From the NCBI RefSeq assembly GCF_019420015.1, contig NZ_JAHZIA010000055.1:1-15855 (forward strand): a stretch of DNA of 15,855 nucleotides, written 5' to 3'. The DNA comes from Anaerofustis sp. (GTDB lineage Bacteria; Bacillota; Clostridia; Eubacteriales; Anaerofustaceae). The translations under genes and the position numbers were made by a program. Shown in pieces: positions 8,019 to 14,782 of the stretch (positions are counted from its first letter, which is position 1; each line of letters opens with the position of its first letter). The notes under the pieces are model-generated. The model made no database searches and had not been told where the DNA came from. It saw only the letters and a list, made by a program, of their open reading frames with translations.

Positions 8019-8999
8019 ATGTTAAAGAAAATTTTATCTATTATGCTTTGTTTCGGGGTTTTTGTTGGATTTAGCGGATGCGGTAATTCCCAAGGAGCCG
8101 ATAAAGAAGCAAAAAAAATAGGTGTAATCCAATTGATTCAGCATGATTCGTTGGATTCTTCATATAAAGGTTTCGTTGCTGCCTTAAAAGACAACGGTTA
8201 TGAAGACGGAAAAAATATTGAAATTGATTTCCAAAATGCTGCCGGAGATCAATCAAACTGTCAGACTATTTCTGACGGATTTGTGAATGACGGCAAAGAT
8301 TTGATTCTTGCGATAGGTACACCTGCCGCTCAGGCAGCCGCAAGCAAAACAAAGGATATTCCTATTCTTGTAACAGCTGTTACGGATCCTGCGGATGCTG
8401 GACTTGTTAAGTCAAATGAAAAGCCGGAAACTAATGTATCGGGCACAAGCGACCTTACACCTGTAAAGGATCAGTTAGAGGTGCTTAAAAAGTTTTCTCC
8501 TAATGCAAAAAAAGTAGGACTTCTTTATTCTTCAAATGAAGCGAACTCTGTACTTCAAGCCAAGATAGCAAAAGAAGAAGCGAAAAAAATGGGTATCGAA
8601 TTGGTTGAAGCAACGGTTTCAAGTTCAAATGAAATACAGCAGGTTGTTTCTTCGATAGTAGACAAAGTAGATGCTATCTATATTCCTACGGACAATACTT
8701 TTGCTGCCGGTATGGCTACAGTTGCACTTGTGACGAACGAAGCAAAAGTTCCTGTATACTGCGGAGCACAGGCAATGGCAACAGACGGAGGACTTGCTTG
8801 TTACGGAATTGATTATTATGACCTTGGATATAAAACAGGACTTCAAGCCGTTAAAGTTTTGGAAGGTAAAGAAAAAGTTGAAAATATGCCTATCGAATAT
8901 TTAAGCGGAGACGATCTTAAGCTTGTTGTAAACAACGATACTCTTAAGACTTTGAATATGGAAGTGCCAAAAGATTTAGAGGATAAACTTGTTAAATAG
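8019..8999 (+). CDS. ABC transporter substrate-binding lipoprotein, TrpX-like (copy 2)
   Basis: A 326-residue paralogue of the preceding gene. The signal peptide ends in FSGC with Cys21 as the lipidated residue. The two proteins align end to end with a single one-residue difference in length, located just after the lipobox. The central block (residues 93-149 here) differs from copy 1 at only two of 57 positions, while the distal C-terminal lobe has drifted more. A GGGGGGAG site (8006-8012) precedes ATG 8019. The pair arose by tandem duplication and probably shares one permease and ATPase, giving two receptors of somewhat different affinity or specificity. A strong terminator follows. The family is firm; the ligand is unknown. 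Confidence 0.9.
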   Translation: MLKKILSIMLCFGVFVGFSGCGNSQGADKEAKKIGVIQLIQHDSLDSSYKGFVAALKDNGYEDGKNIEIDFQNAAGDQSNCQTISDGFVNDGKDLILAIGTPAAQAAASKTKDIPILVTAVTDPADAGLVKSNEKPETNVSGTSDLTPVKDQLEVLKKFSPNAKKVGLLYSSNEANSVLQAKIAKEEAKKMGIELVEATVSSSNEIQQVVSSIVDKVDAIYIPTDNTFAAGMATVALVTNEAKVPVYCGAQAMATDGGLACYGIDYYDLGYKTGLQAVKVLEGKEKVENMPIEYLSGDDLKLVVNNDTLKTLNMEVPKDLEDKLVK

Positions 9000-9015
9000 A
9001 GATTAAATCATATTT

Positions 9016-9046
9016 ATATAAAAAGGCCCTTGAGGTCTTTTTATAT
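9016..9046 (+). terminator. Intrinsic terminator after the second binding-protein gene
   Basis: A 13-bp stem (ATATAAAAAGGCC 9016-9028 with GGTCTTTTTATAT 9034-9046, one G-T pair) with loop CTTGA lies 16 nt after the stop. The T-run is part of the right arm and TTTATTT continues after it. It separates the binding proteins from the permease and ATPase. Confidence 0.8.
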
Positions 9047-9324
9047 TTATTTAAATCAAGGAATATATTTTAAAATAATATTTATAAAAATAAGGGTTTT
9101 TAAAGGTAAAATACATAGAGTCAAAAATAAAATACCGAAACTCTGAATTTAAATAAATATTTATTTTTTTGATTTAATATACAATTCATATACAATTCAT
9201 AAAAATAATTTTTATATTGAAAAGTTAATAAAATAATAGTAAAATAAAAACAATAGCGAAAATAACCGTGTTTAATTTATTTTATAAAAAATGATTATTC
9301 ATTTAATTCAGCAGGGGGTAGAGA
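9047..9324. other. Very AT-rich spacer before the permease gene, with a tandem 11-mer
   Basis: No gene is seen. Two adjacent exact copies of ATACAATTCAT lie at 9179-9189 and 9190-9200, one helical turn apart. They sit just upstream of a possible promoter, so they could be a regulator's binding site, although the base composition here is extreme. Confidence 0.5.
9217..9245 (+). promoter_or_regulatory. Possible promoter for the permease/ATPase pair
   Basis: TTGAAA (9217-9222), a 17-bp spacer and TAAAAT (9240-9245). It sits in very AT-rich sequence where chance matches are common. A promoter is expected somewhere here because of the terminator at 9016-9046. Confidence 0.4.
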
Positions 9325-10278
9325 ATGGAACTTCTTATGGGTATATTAAAAAACCTTCCGGATGCTATAAGCCTTGGTATTTTGTGGGGCGTGATGTGTC
9401 TTGGGGTTTATATTACATTTAAAATATTGGATATAGCGGATTTGACCGTTGACGGAACGTTCGCCCTTGGGGGATGTGTAACTGCGACTTTGGTGGTTGC
9501 AGGAGTCAATCCTATATTCAGTTTGATAATTGCGACAATCGCAGGGATGATAGCGGGGTATGTAACCGGTTTTTTACATACAAAATTAAAAATTCCGGCA
9601 ATTTTGGCGGGGATTCTTACAATGCTAGCTCTTTATTCGATCAACTTAAAAATTTTGGCAGGAAAATCCAATTTGGCAATGCCTCAAATAGGAGGGGGTA
9701 ATGTAAATACTGTTGTTGACTTGATATCTAATGCTACAGGGCTTTCAAGCTCAAACGCAACTTTGGTATTCGGTATTATAGTGGCAGTTCTTTGTATGGT
9801 TGTTCTTTATTGGTTCTTCGGTACTGAAATAGGCTGTGCCATAAGAGCCACCGGAAACAACGAAGATATGGTAAGAGCTCTCGGTGTAAATACGGATACG
9901 ATGAAAATAATCGGTCTTGTACTTTCAAACGGACTTGTTTCTTTGTCTGGAGCAATGGTTGCTCAGTCTCAAAGATACGGGGATGTCGGAATGGGAACAG
10001 GAACCATAGTTATAGGTCTTGCTTCTATTATTATCGGAGAAGTTGTGCTTAACCGAGCACGTTCTTTCAAAACTAAGCTTTGTAGTGTGGTTTTGGGAAG
10101 TATAATATACAGAGTAATTATTGCAGTCGTATTGAGACTTGGTATGAATCCTAACGATTTGAAACTGTTGACTGCGATTATAGTTGCATTGGCACTTTCT
10201 CTTCCTATAATAAAATCAAAAATGAATACGAGAAAAAAAATCAAGATAAACAAAGAAATGAACGGCGGGGAGGTGTAG
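9325..10278 (+). CDS. ABC transporter permease, TrpY-like (BPD_transp_2 / LivH-like)
   Basis: A 317-residue integral membrane protein with about eight to nine hydrophobic segments, of the branched-chain amino-acid permease type (BPD_transp_2). Family landmarks are DLTVDGTFALGG (residues 39-50), the segment around IPAILAGILTMLALYSINL, and the cytoplasmic RATGNNEDMVRALGVNTDTMK that contacts the ATPase. It probably forms a homodimer that moves the ligand delivered by the two upstream lipoproteins. The C-terminus is a basic tail (KSKMNTRKKIKINKE). An AGGGGG site (9313-9318) is 6 nt from ATG 9325. The ATPase gene starts 3 nt after the stop, with its ribosome binding site inside this gene's last codons, so the two are co-translated. 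Confidence 0.92.
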   Translation: MELLMGILKNLPDAISLGILWGVMCLGVYITFKILDIADLTVDGTFALGGCVTATLVVAGVNPIFSLIIATIAGMIAGYVTGFLHTKLKIPAILAGILTMLALYSINLKILAGKSNLAMPQIGGGNVNTVVDLISNATGLSSSNATLVFGIIVAVLCMVVLYWFFGTEIGCAIRATGNNEDMVRALGVNTDTMKIIGLVLSNGLVSLSGAMVAQSQRYGDVGMGTGTIVIGLASIIIGEVVLNRARSFKTKLCSVVLGSIIYRVIIAVVLRLGMNPNDLKLLTAIIVALALSLPIIKSKMNTRKKIKINKEMNGGEV

Positions 10279-10281
10279 AAA

Positions 10282-11076
10282 ATGCTTAAACTTCAAAATA
10301 TAAACAAAACTTTTAATGAAGGCACCATCAATGAGAAAAAAGCGTTGATAGATATTAACTTACACCTAAATCCTCAGGATTTTGTTACGGTTATAGGCGG
10401 TAACGGAGCGGGAAAATCTACTATGCTTAATATGATAGCAGGAGTGTATCCGGTAGACAGCGGTAAGATAACTCTTGCAGACCATTTGATTACGAATTTG
10501 GACGAACACAAAAGAGCCAGATGGATAGGCAGGGTTTTTCAGGATCCTATGAGAGGGACTGCATCTGACATGATGATTGAAGAAAATCTTGCGATGGCAA
10601 ACAGAAGAGGAGAAAAACGAGGCTTTTCGTGGGGAATTAAAAACGAAGAGAGAGAAGAGTACAGAGAGATGCTTAAGATTCTTGATCTCGGACTTGAAGA
10701 GAGATTGAGCGACAAGGTTGGGTTGTTGTCGGGAGGACAAAGACAGGCATTGACTTTGTTGATGGCAACTTTAAAAAAACCGGAGCTTTTGCTTCTTGAT
10801 GAACATACGGCTGCTCTCGACCCAAAAACTGCATCGAAAGTTTTGGATATAACTCAAAAAATTATAGATAAAGATAATTTGACTGCTCTTATGGTAACTC
10901 ACAACATGAGAGATGCGATTAAATACGGAAACAGACTTATTATGATGTACGAAGGTCATATTATTTACGATGTGAGCGGAGACGAAAAGAAAAATCTTGA
11001 AGTAAAAGATTTGCTTGAAAAATTTGAAATGTGTTCCGGCGGTGAGTTTGCAAACGACAGAATGCTTCTTTCTTAA
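10282..11076 (+). CDS. ABC transporter ATP-binding protein, TrpZ-like
   Basis: A 264-residue nucleotide-binding subunit that powers the importer. Motifs in order: Walker A GGNGAGKST (39-47), Q-loop Gln87 in FQDP, signature LSGGQRQ (149-155), Walker B LLLLDE (169-174) with D-loop AALD (177-180), and switch His207 in THNM. After Walker B the sequence is DEHTAALD, where most transporters have DEPTSALD; from memory this His form recurs in this transporter subfamily. It overlaps no neighbour: ATG 10282 comes three bases after the permease stop, and the site GGGGAGGTG (10267-10275) lies in the permease's last codons. A terminator follows, closing the transporter block. Confidence 0.93.
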   Translation: MLKLQNINKTFNEGTINEKKALIDINLHLNPQDFVTVIGGNGAGKSTMLNMIAGVYPVDSGKITLADHLITNLDEHKRARWIGRVFQDPMRGTASDMMIEENLAMANRRGEKRGFSWGIKNEEREEYREMLKILDLGLEERLSDKVGLLSGGQRQALTLLMATLKKPELLLLDEHTAALDPKTASKVLDITQKIIDKDNLTALMVTHNMRDAIKYGNRLIMMYEGHIIYDVSGDEKKNLEVKDLLEKFEMCSGGEFANDRMLLS

Positions 11077-11087
11077 AACAGAAAAAT

Positions 11088-11115
11088 AAAAAGAGTGCTT
11101 AGACACTCTTTTTTT
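11088..11115 (+). terminator. Intrinsic terminator after the ABC ATPase gene
   Basis: A 10-bp stem AAAAAGAGTG (11088-11097) and CACTCTTTTT (11104-11113) with loop CTTAGA and a run of seven T's. It lies 11 nt after the stop. Confidence 0.9.
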
Positions 11116-11308
11116 ATATTATATTCATATAATATTTTGTTTTAATATAAAGTTATGAATTTATGACATTTTATATATTCTTGTTTTCACTAAAAAAATT
11201 CTTTTTAGGTATTAATGTATTTTACGAATTTTATGCATTTATTAATAACCTAGCTTTTAATTTACTTTTACGAAAATCTTATATGTTTTAACATTGCTTA
11301 AGGTTATA

Positions 11309-11971
11309 TCATTTTTCTTTTATCTTTCCTGAACCTATTTCGAAATGATATTTTACTATTCCTAGATCCATTTTTGTAAGGATTCCTTTTCCTTTTTTAA
11401 ATGAAACGCTGTTGTCTTCATTTAAAATAATTTTGAATTTTTGCTGGTTCATTGCTGTAGGGGCAAGTAAAGCGGTATTTACGCCTTCCCTAAACCAATC
11501 TTTTTCTTTTGATTTTATTTTTGTTACTTCGGTGTATGATTTGGACTTGTGTTTTGTTCCTTCTGTTTTTCCATACCCTATGGAAATTGCACAGTATATT
11601 TTTTCGTTGTTTTTTAATTTACAGGGTGATTTCTTTTTTGAGTATGTCATTGCAACGAAGCAGGTATTAAGTCCCAGGCACTGCGCTTCAAGAGCAATTT
11701 TTGCTCCGTAATATCCCAGTTGTTCTTCTGTGTTTTCTCTTTTTTCTCCTATCAATAAAATATAATTATTCACATTTTCAAATTTTCCGTAATGAGCCAT
11801 AAAGCAGTTAAAGGCATTTGGTTCATTTGTAAAAAATTGTATGTTAAAATTTGTTTTTTTGTTACAGTCATCTATTATATTTCGAATTTTTTGGATTTTT
11901 TCTTCTTCGATTTTTTTGTTAAGGTAACTTCGTACCGAATGTCTTTTTTGTGCGGCTTCTTTTAAGTTCAT
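11309..11971 (-). CDS. Nitroreductase-family flavoprotein
   Basis: A 220-residue protein of the nitroreductase fold, closest to the TM1586-type putative nitroreductases in which two half-domains pack in one chain. Residues 10-16 (RHSVRSY) are the usual N-terminal FMN-phosphate contact. APTAMNQQKFKIIL (170-183) is the family's A-P-S/T-x-x-N-x-Q substrate/FMN segment, and DLGIVKYHFEIG (202-213) matches the conserved end. It should bind FMN and use NAD(P)H to reduce small acceptors; the physiological substrate is unknown. An AAAAAGGAAAA site lies just before the ATG. A TTGACA box lies at 12012-12017 on this strand, but no good -10 sits at normal spacing. It is the only minus-strand protein gene and is not in an operon. 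No clear terminator follows in 11116-11308, which otherwise holds nothing recognisable. Confidence 0.85.
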   Translation of the reverse strand: MNLKEAAQKRHSVRSYLNKKIEEEKIQKIRNIIDDCNKKTNFNIQFFTNEPNAFNCFMAHYGKFENVNNYILLIGEKRENTEEQLGYYGAKIALEAQCLGLNTCFVAMTYSKKKSPCKLKNNEKIYCAISIGYGKTEGTKHKSKSYTEVTKIKSKEKDWFREGVNTALLAPTAMNQQKFKIILNEDNSVSFKKGKGILTKMDLGIVKYHFEIGSGKIKEK

Positions 11972-12400
11972 ATTATTTTTCCTTTTTATATGTTTTTTTG
12001 ATATTCCTGATTGTCAATGCTTTTTATGATTAATGAAATATCTTATGTTAATTTTTTTAATTCTTTCCATTTTGAACTTTGTATATTTATATAATAAAAA
12101 TTCATTGTGTTTTTTTAAGAGATAATGCAGAATTCTTTAAGTATTTTTAGATGATAAGATAAAGATGTGTTTGTTTATTTCTTCAACTCACATTTTAGTA
12201 TTTTCATTTGTTAATATGGTATTTATTATATTAAAGCTGATTTCGTTTTTTTGTATTATAAACAAGTTTTGATATTGATTTGAGTCTTTTGCGATAATCT
12301 ATTTTGACTTCTTTGTTTACAATTTTAAATGGATTATAACATAAAAAAATCAAAATAAGAACATCGGTAAAGAAAATGGAGATGAGTATTTTATGGTAAT
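11972..12400. other. AT-rich spacer between the flavoprotein gene and the ncRNA
   Basis: About 430 nt with no open frame of note and no tRNA-like fold or convincing hairpin. The left end should contain the leader and promoter of the flavoprotein gene. The right end is the 3' flank of the RNA transcribed from the same strand. Confidence 0.5.
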
Positions 12401-12425
12401 AAAAAAGACAGGAAATTCCTGTCTT
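12401..12425 (-). terminator. Intrinsic terminator of the large ncRNA
   Basis: On the minus strand a 9-bp stem AGACAGGAA with TTCCTGTCT (12407-12424 region, minimal loop) runs into six T's (12406-12401). It begins two to three bases after the 3' strand of the closing helix, so the mature 3' end is well defined. Confidence 0.9.
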
Positions 12426-13009
12426 AAAAGTGGTAATAATTTAAGTAAACTTTGCGACTTAGGTTTGGTAGGATTTCCCGAAAATATACAAAAACGTCGC
12501 CGTAATTGCGGTTTCCCTTTCAATATTTTCCTGCCTCATTGCTGCGGGCAGGACCAAATTGCCACTTAGTTCACACTGTAATCCCTAAATTATTTTCATT
12601 CGAAACAGCCTAGGAGCTTTCCTCAGCAACCTTAGCATAATCTAGTTTCTTTTGCAATACAGGTTTCATCAGCAATACTTTTTTACCTTAGAGCTCAATT
12701 GGCAAAAAGTTGGTTCCAAATTCCCCCTGTATCACTCAAAACAGGCTACGCTACTTCAACAGCAACAGCGAGATCCCCCGTGTCACCATATTCATAGGTT
12801 TCTCCCATAAGAAAAATCTTATGAGCCTCCGCGAAAGAAGGGTCTACGCCCGCATGCCTTTGCAGATCGCCCTAACTTTCTTACTTCCTGAAAGAACCCC
12901 TTACTGGGCGTAAGAAGCCCAAACAAGAAACTTCATCGATGTGCCCTTTGACGGATTTTTAGCCCCGCCTTCAATCATACTAAGACTGACTAGGATACTG
13001 CACCACTTT
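12401..13009 (-). ncRNA. Large structured non-coding RNA (about 605 nt)
   Basis: Base composition rises well above the AT-rich flanks over about 600 nt, yet no credible protein is encoded. On the minus strand the block starts 5-8 nt after a consensus -10 box and ends in a strong terminator. Its first bases AAAGTGGT (13009-13002) pair perfectly with ACCACTTT (12434-12427) just before the terminator, closing the whole molecule. Internal helices include a 9-bp stem at 12804-12812/12817-12825 with loop UUUU, TGGGC/GCCCA at 12905-12909/12917-12921, CCTGCC/GGCAGG at 12530-12535/12547-12552, and a possible long-range helix 12551-12564 with 12700-12717. It lacks tmRNA ends and RNase P's full conserved cores. 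Size and architecture recall OLE, ROOL or GOLLD RNAs. I cannot assign a class by eye; no OapA-like gene, expected for OLE, adjoins it. Confidence 0.85.
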
Positions 13010-13013
13010 ACAT

Positions 13014-13042
13014 ATTATATCATATCCAAAATCTTCTTACAA
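13014..13042 (-). promoter_or_regulatory. Promoter of the large ncRNA
   Basis: On the minus strand: -35 TTGTAA (13042-13037), a 17-bp spacer, and a perfect -10 TATAAT (13019-13014) preceded by TGA, making an extended -10 box. The expected start is about 13006-13008, inside the 5' strand of the closing helix. This is one of the strongest promoters in the window. Confidence 0.85.
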
Positions 13043-13220
13043 GATTACTGTTTTTTTATTTTTATGCTGCCTATTTAAGATCTGGTGGCTTTTTTTCGTT
13101 TGGTATTTAAAAGTATTTATATTAAGGATGATACGTTAAGATTTTTTACTGTATATAAAAATTCCATAAATTTATTAAGGTAAAAAGAGCATCTAATATG
13201 CTTGCTTTGGAAATGAAAAG

Positions 13221-13240
13221 TTATACACAGGTTATCCACT
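13221..13240 (+). promoter_or_regulatory. Pair of DnaA-box-like 9-mers
   Basis: TTATACACA (13221-13229) and TTATCCACT (13232-13240) each differ from the DnaA box TTATCCACA at one position. They are in the same orientation, 11 bp start to start. They lie in the 13043-13309 spacer between the ncRNA promoter and the mraZ promoter; nothing else was recognised there apart from a small AGCAT/ATGCT hairpin near 13189-13203. Confidence 0.5.
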
Positions 13241-13309
13241 AAAAAGATAGAATATGTGTTCTAAAAAGATTAAAATCATTAAAAAAAATTAAATTTTAAA
13301 CAATTTCGG

Positions 13310-13366
13310 TTGCCAATAGTGGTAACAAGTGGTAAGATTAATACATAAATTGGTATAGAGTGGTAA
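13310..13366 (+). promoter_or_regulatory. mraZ promoter overlapped by phased MraZ-type operator repeats
   Basis: A -35 TTGCCA (13310-13315), 17-bp spacer and -10 TAAGAT (13333-13338) are seen. GTGGTAA repeats begin at 13319, 13329 and 13360, with a variant TTGGTAT at 13350. The spacings are 10, 21 and 10 bp, so all four face the same side of the helix. MraZ is known to bind short TGGG/GTGG-type direct repeats upstream of its own gene. The first pair lies between and over the promoter boxes and the second in the leader, as expected for autorepression. Confidence 0.75.
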
Positions 13367-13371
13367 ATATT

Positions 13372-13809
13372 ATGCTAATAGGAGAATATAATCACACAGT
13401 TGACAGTAAAGGAAGAGTAAGTGTGCCCGCCAAATTCAGAAATGAACTTGGGGATTCTTTTATTATGTGTAAAGGTCTCGATAAGTGCATTTGGGTTTAT
13501 CCACAGGATGCATGGGAAGAGCTTGCGTCAAAAATCAAGAGTCTGCCTACCACCGACCGAAACGCAAGACGTTTTTCAAGATTTATCTTGGGAAGTGCTT
13601 GTGAATGTTCTCCCGATAAACAGGGGAGAACAAACGTATCTCAGCCTCTTAGAGAATATGCAGGAATAACGAAGGATATAGTCGTTGTGGGGGTTGAGGA
13701 TAAAGTTGAGATTTGGGATAAAGCGGAATGGGATAGCTTTAACGATATGTCCACGGAGGATATTAACGATGTGGCTCAAGAAATGTATGAAGCGGGAATT
13801 ATGGTGTAA
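13372..13809 (+). CDS. mraZ: Transcriptional regulator MraZ of the division cluster
   Basis: A 145-residue protein with two AbrB-like halves, each carrying the family DxxxR motif: DSKGR (11-15) and DKQGR (82-86). MraZ forms a ring-shaped multimer that binds direct repeats before its own operon and represses it. The start is taken as ATG 13372, giving the canonical MLIGEYNHT opening. An upstream in-frame GTG at 13360 would add four residues, but it is part of the last operator repeat and has no ribosome binding site. Even ATG 13372 has only a weak site (GAGTGG, 13358-13363), which itself overlaps that operator repeat, so translation could also be affected by MraZ binding. rsmH begins two bases after the stop. 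Family and role are firm. Confidence 0.96.
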   Translation: MLIGEYNHTVDSKGRVSVPAKFRNELGDSFIMCKGLDKCIWVYPQDAWEELASKIKSLPTTDRNARRFSRFILGSACECSPDKQGRTNVSQPLREYAGITKDIVVVGVEDKVEIWDKAEWDSFNDMSTEDINDVAQEMYEAGIMV

Positions 13810-13811
13810 TT

Positions 13812-14738
13812 ATGGAACATATCAGTGTTTTGTATGATGAGACGTTGGATATTTTAAATATTAAGCCAGATGGTGTTTATATTGACGGAACCATGGGAGG
13901 TGCCGGTCACAGCGAAGGTATATGCCAAAGGCTTTCACACAAAGGACGCTTTATAGGAATAGATCAGGATGATTTTGTCTTTGAAAGAGCAGAAAAAAGG
14001 CTTAGTCCTTATACATGCAGGAAAGATTTTGTGAAAGGTAACTTTCATGACATAAAAGACATTATTGAATCTATGGGAGTAGATAAGGTTGACGGAATGA
14101 TGGTTGATCTTGGAGTTTCTTCATTTCAGATTGACGATGAAACAAGAGGGTTTTCTTTCAGAAACAACGGTCCTTTGGATATGAGAATGGATACATCAAA
14201 ATCCTTTGATGCAAAAGAACTTGTAAATACTTATTCTTATGAAGATTTGCGAAGAATAATAAGTGAATACGGAGAAGAGAAGTTTGCCGGAAATATTGCA
14301 AAGCATATTATTCAAAACAGGGAGATAAAACCCATTGAGACCACATATGAACTGGTTGAAATTATAAAGCATGCAATTCCAAAAAAATTTCATGCAAAAA
14401 AGCATCCCGCAAAAAAAACTTTTCAGGCGATAAGAATAGAAGTTAACGATGAAATAGACGCTTTGAGTAAATCGATTGAAGATATGATAGATATTTTAAA
14501 ACCGGGAGGAATACTTGCGGTTATAACATTTCACTCTCTTGAAGACAGGATAGTCAAAAAAGTTTTTAACGAAAGTAAAAAAGGATGTACATGTCCAAAG
14601 GACTTTCCTGTGTGTGTATGCGGGAACAAACCGAAAATAAAAGTTTTGACGGGTAAACCGATACTTCCCCGTGAAGAGGAGATAAAAAGGAATTCGCGCT
14701 CACGAAGTGCAAAGCTCAGAGCAGCAAAGAAACTTTGA
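13812..14738 (+). CDS. rsmH: 16S rRNA (cytosine1402-N4)-methyltransferase RsmH
   Basis: A 308-residue S-adenosylmethionine-dependent enzyme (formerly MraW) that methylates N4 of C1402 in 16S rRNA, at the P-site decoding region. Visible motifs: SAM loop DGTMGGAGHS (25-34), DLGVSSFQID (99-108), GFSFRNNGPLDMRMD (113-127), HSLEDRIVKKVF, and the cysteine-containing CTCPKDFPVCVCG near the C-terminus. The end LPREEEIKRNSRSRSAKLRAAKK is also conserved. Length is typical. It starts two bases after mraZ with little ribosome binding site, so translation is coupled. The order mraZ-rsmH-ftsL-PBP is the standard start of the division and cell-wall cluster. Confidence 0.97.
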   Translation: MEHISVLYDETLDILNIKPDGVYIDGTMGGAGHSEGICQRLSHKGRFIGIDQDDFVFERAEKRLSPYTCRKDFVKGNFHDIKDIIESMGVDKVDGMMVDLGVSSFQIDDETRGFSFRNNGPLDMRMDTSKSFDAKELVNTYSYEDLRRIISEYGEEKFAGNIAKHIIQNREIKPIETTYELVEIIKHAIPKKFHAKKHPAKKTFQAIRIEVNDEIDALSKSIEDMIDILKPGGILAVITFHSLEDRIVKKVFNESKKGCTCPKDFPVCVCGNKPKIKVLTGKPILPREEEIKRNSRSRSAKLRAAKKL

Positions 14739-14782
14739 GTAATAATAAAAAGAAAATACAAATATAATTAAAGGAGCAGCAA

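Noticed and set aside
11412..11711. A 99-residue frame opposite the nitroreductase gene
   Set aside because: It is a shadow of the minus-strand gene, which has clear family motifs and a ribosome binding site.
12430..12436. A GTGGTAA copy near the end of the ncRNA, as a further MraZ site
   Set aside because: It is single, unphased, and explained by the 3' strand of the RNA's closing helix.
12710..12913. A 67-codon open frame on the plus strand inside the ncRNA block
   Set aside because: No ribosome binding site, no recognisable domain, and it lies antisense within a promoter-to-terminator RNA unit with base-paired ends.
12401..13009. RNase P RNA or tmRNA as the identity of the large RNA
   Set aside because: A GAGGAAAGCTCC stretch resembles RNase P's GAGGAAAGUCC core, but it lies about 400 nt into the transcript instead of near the 5' end. 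The partner ACAGAA segment is missing and 605 nt is too long. tmRNA's tRNA-like ends are absent.
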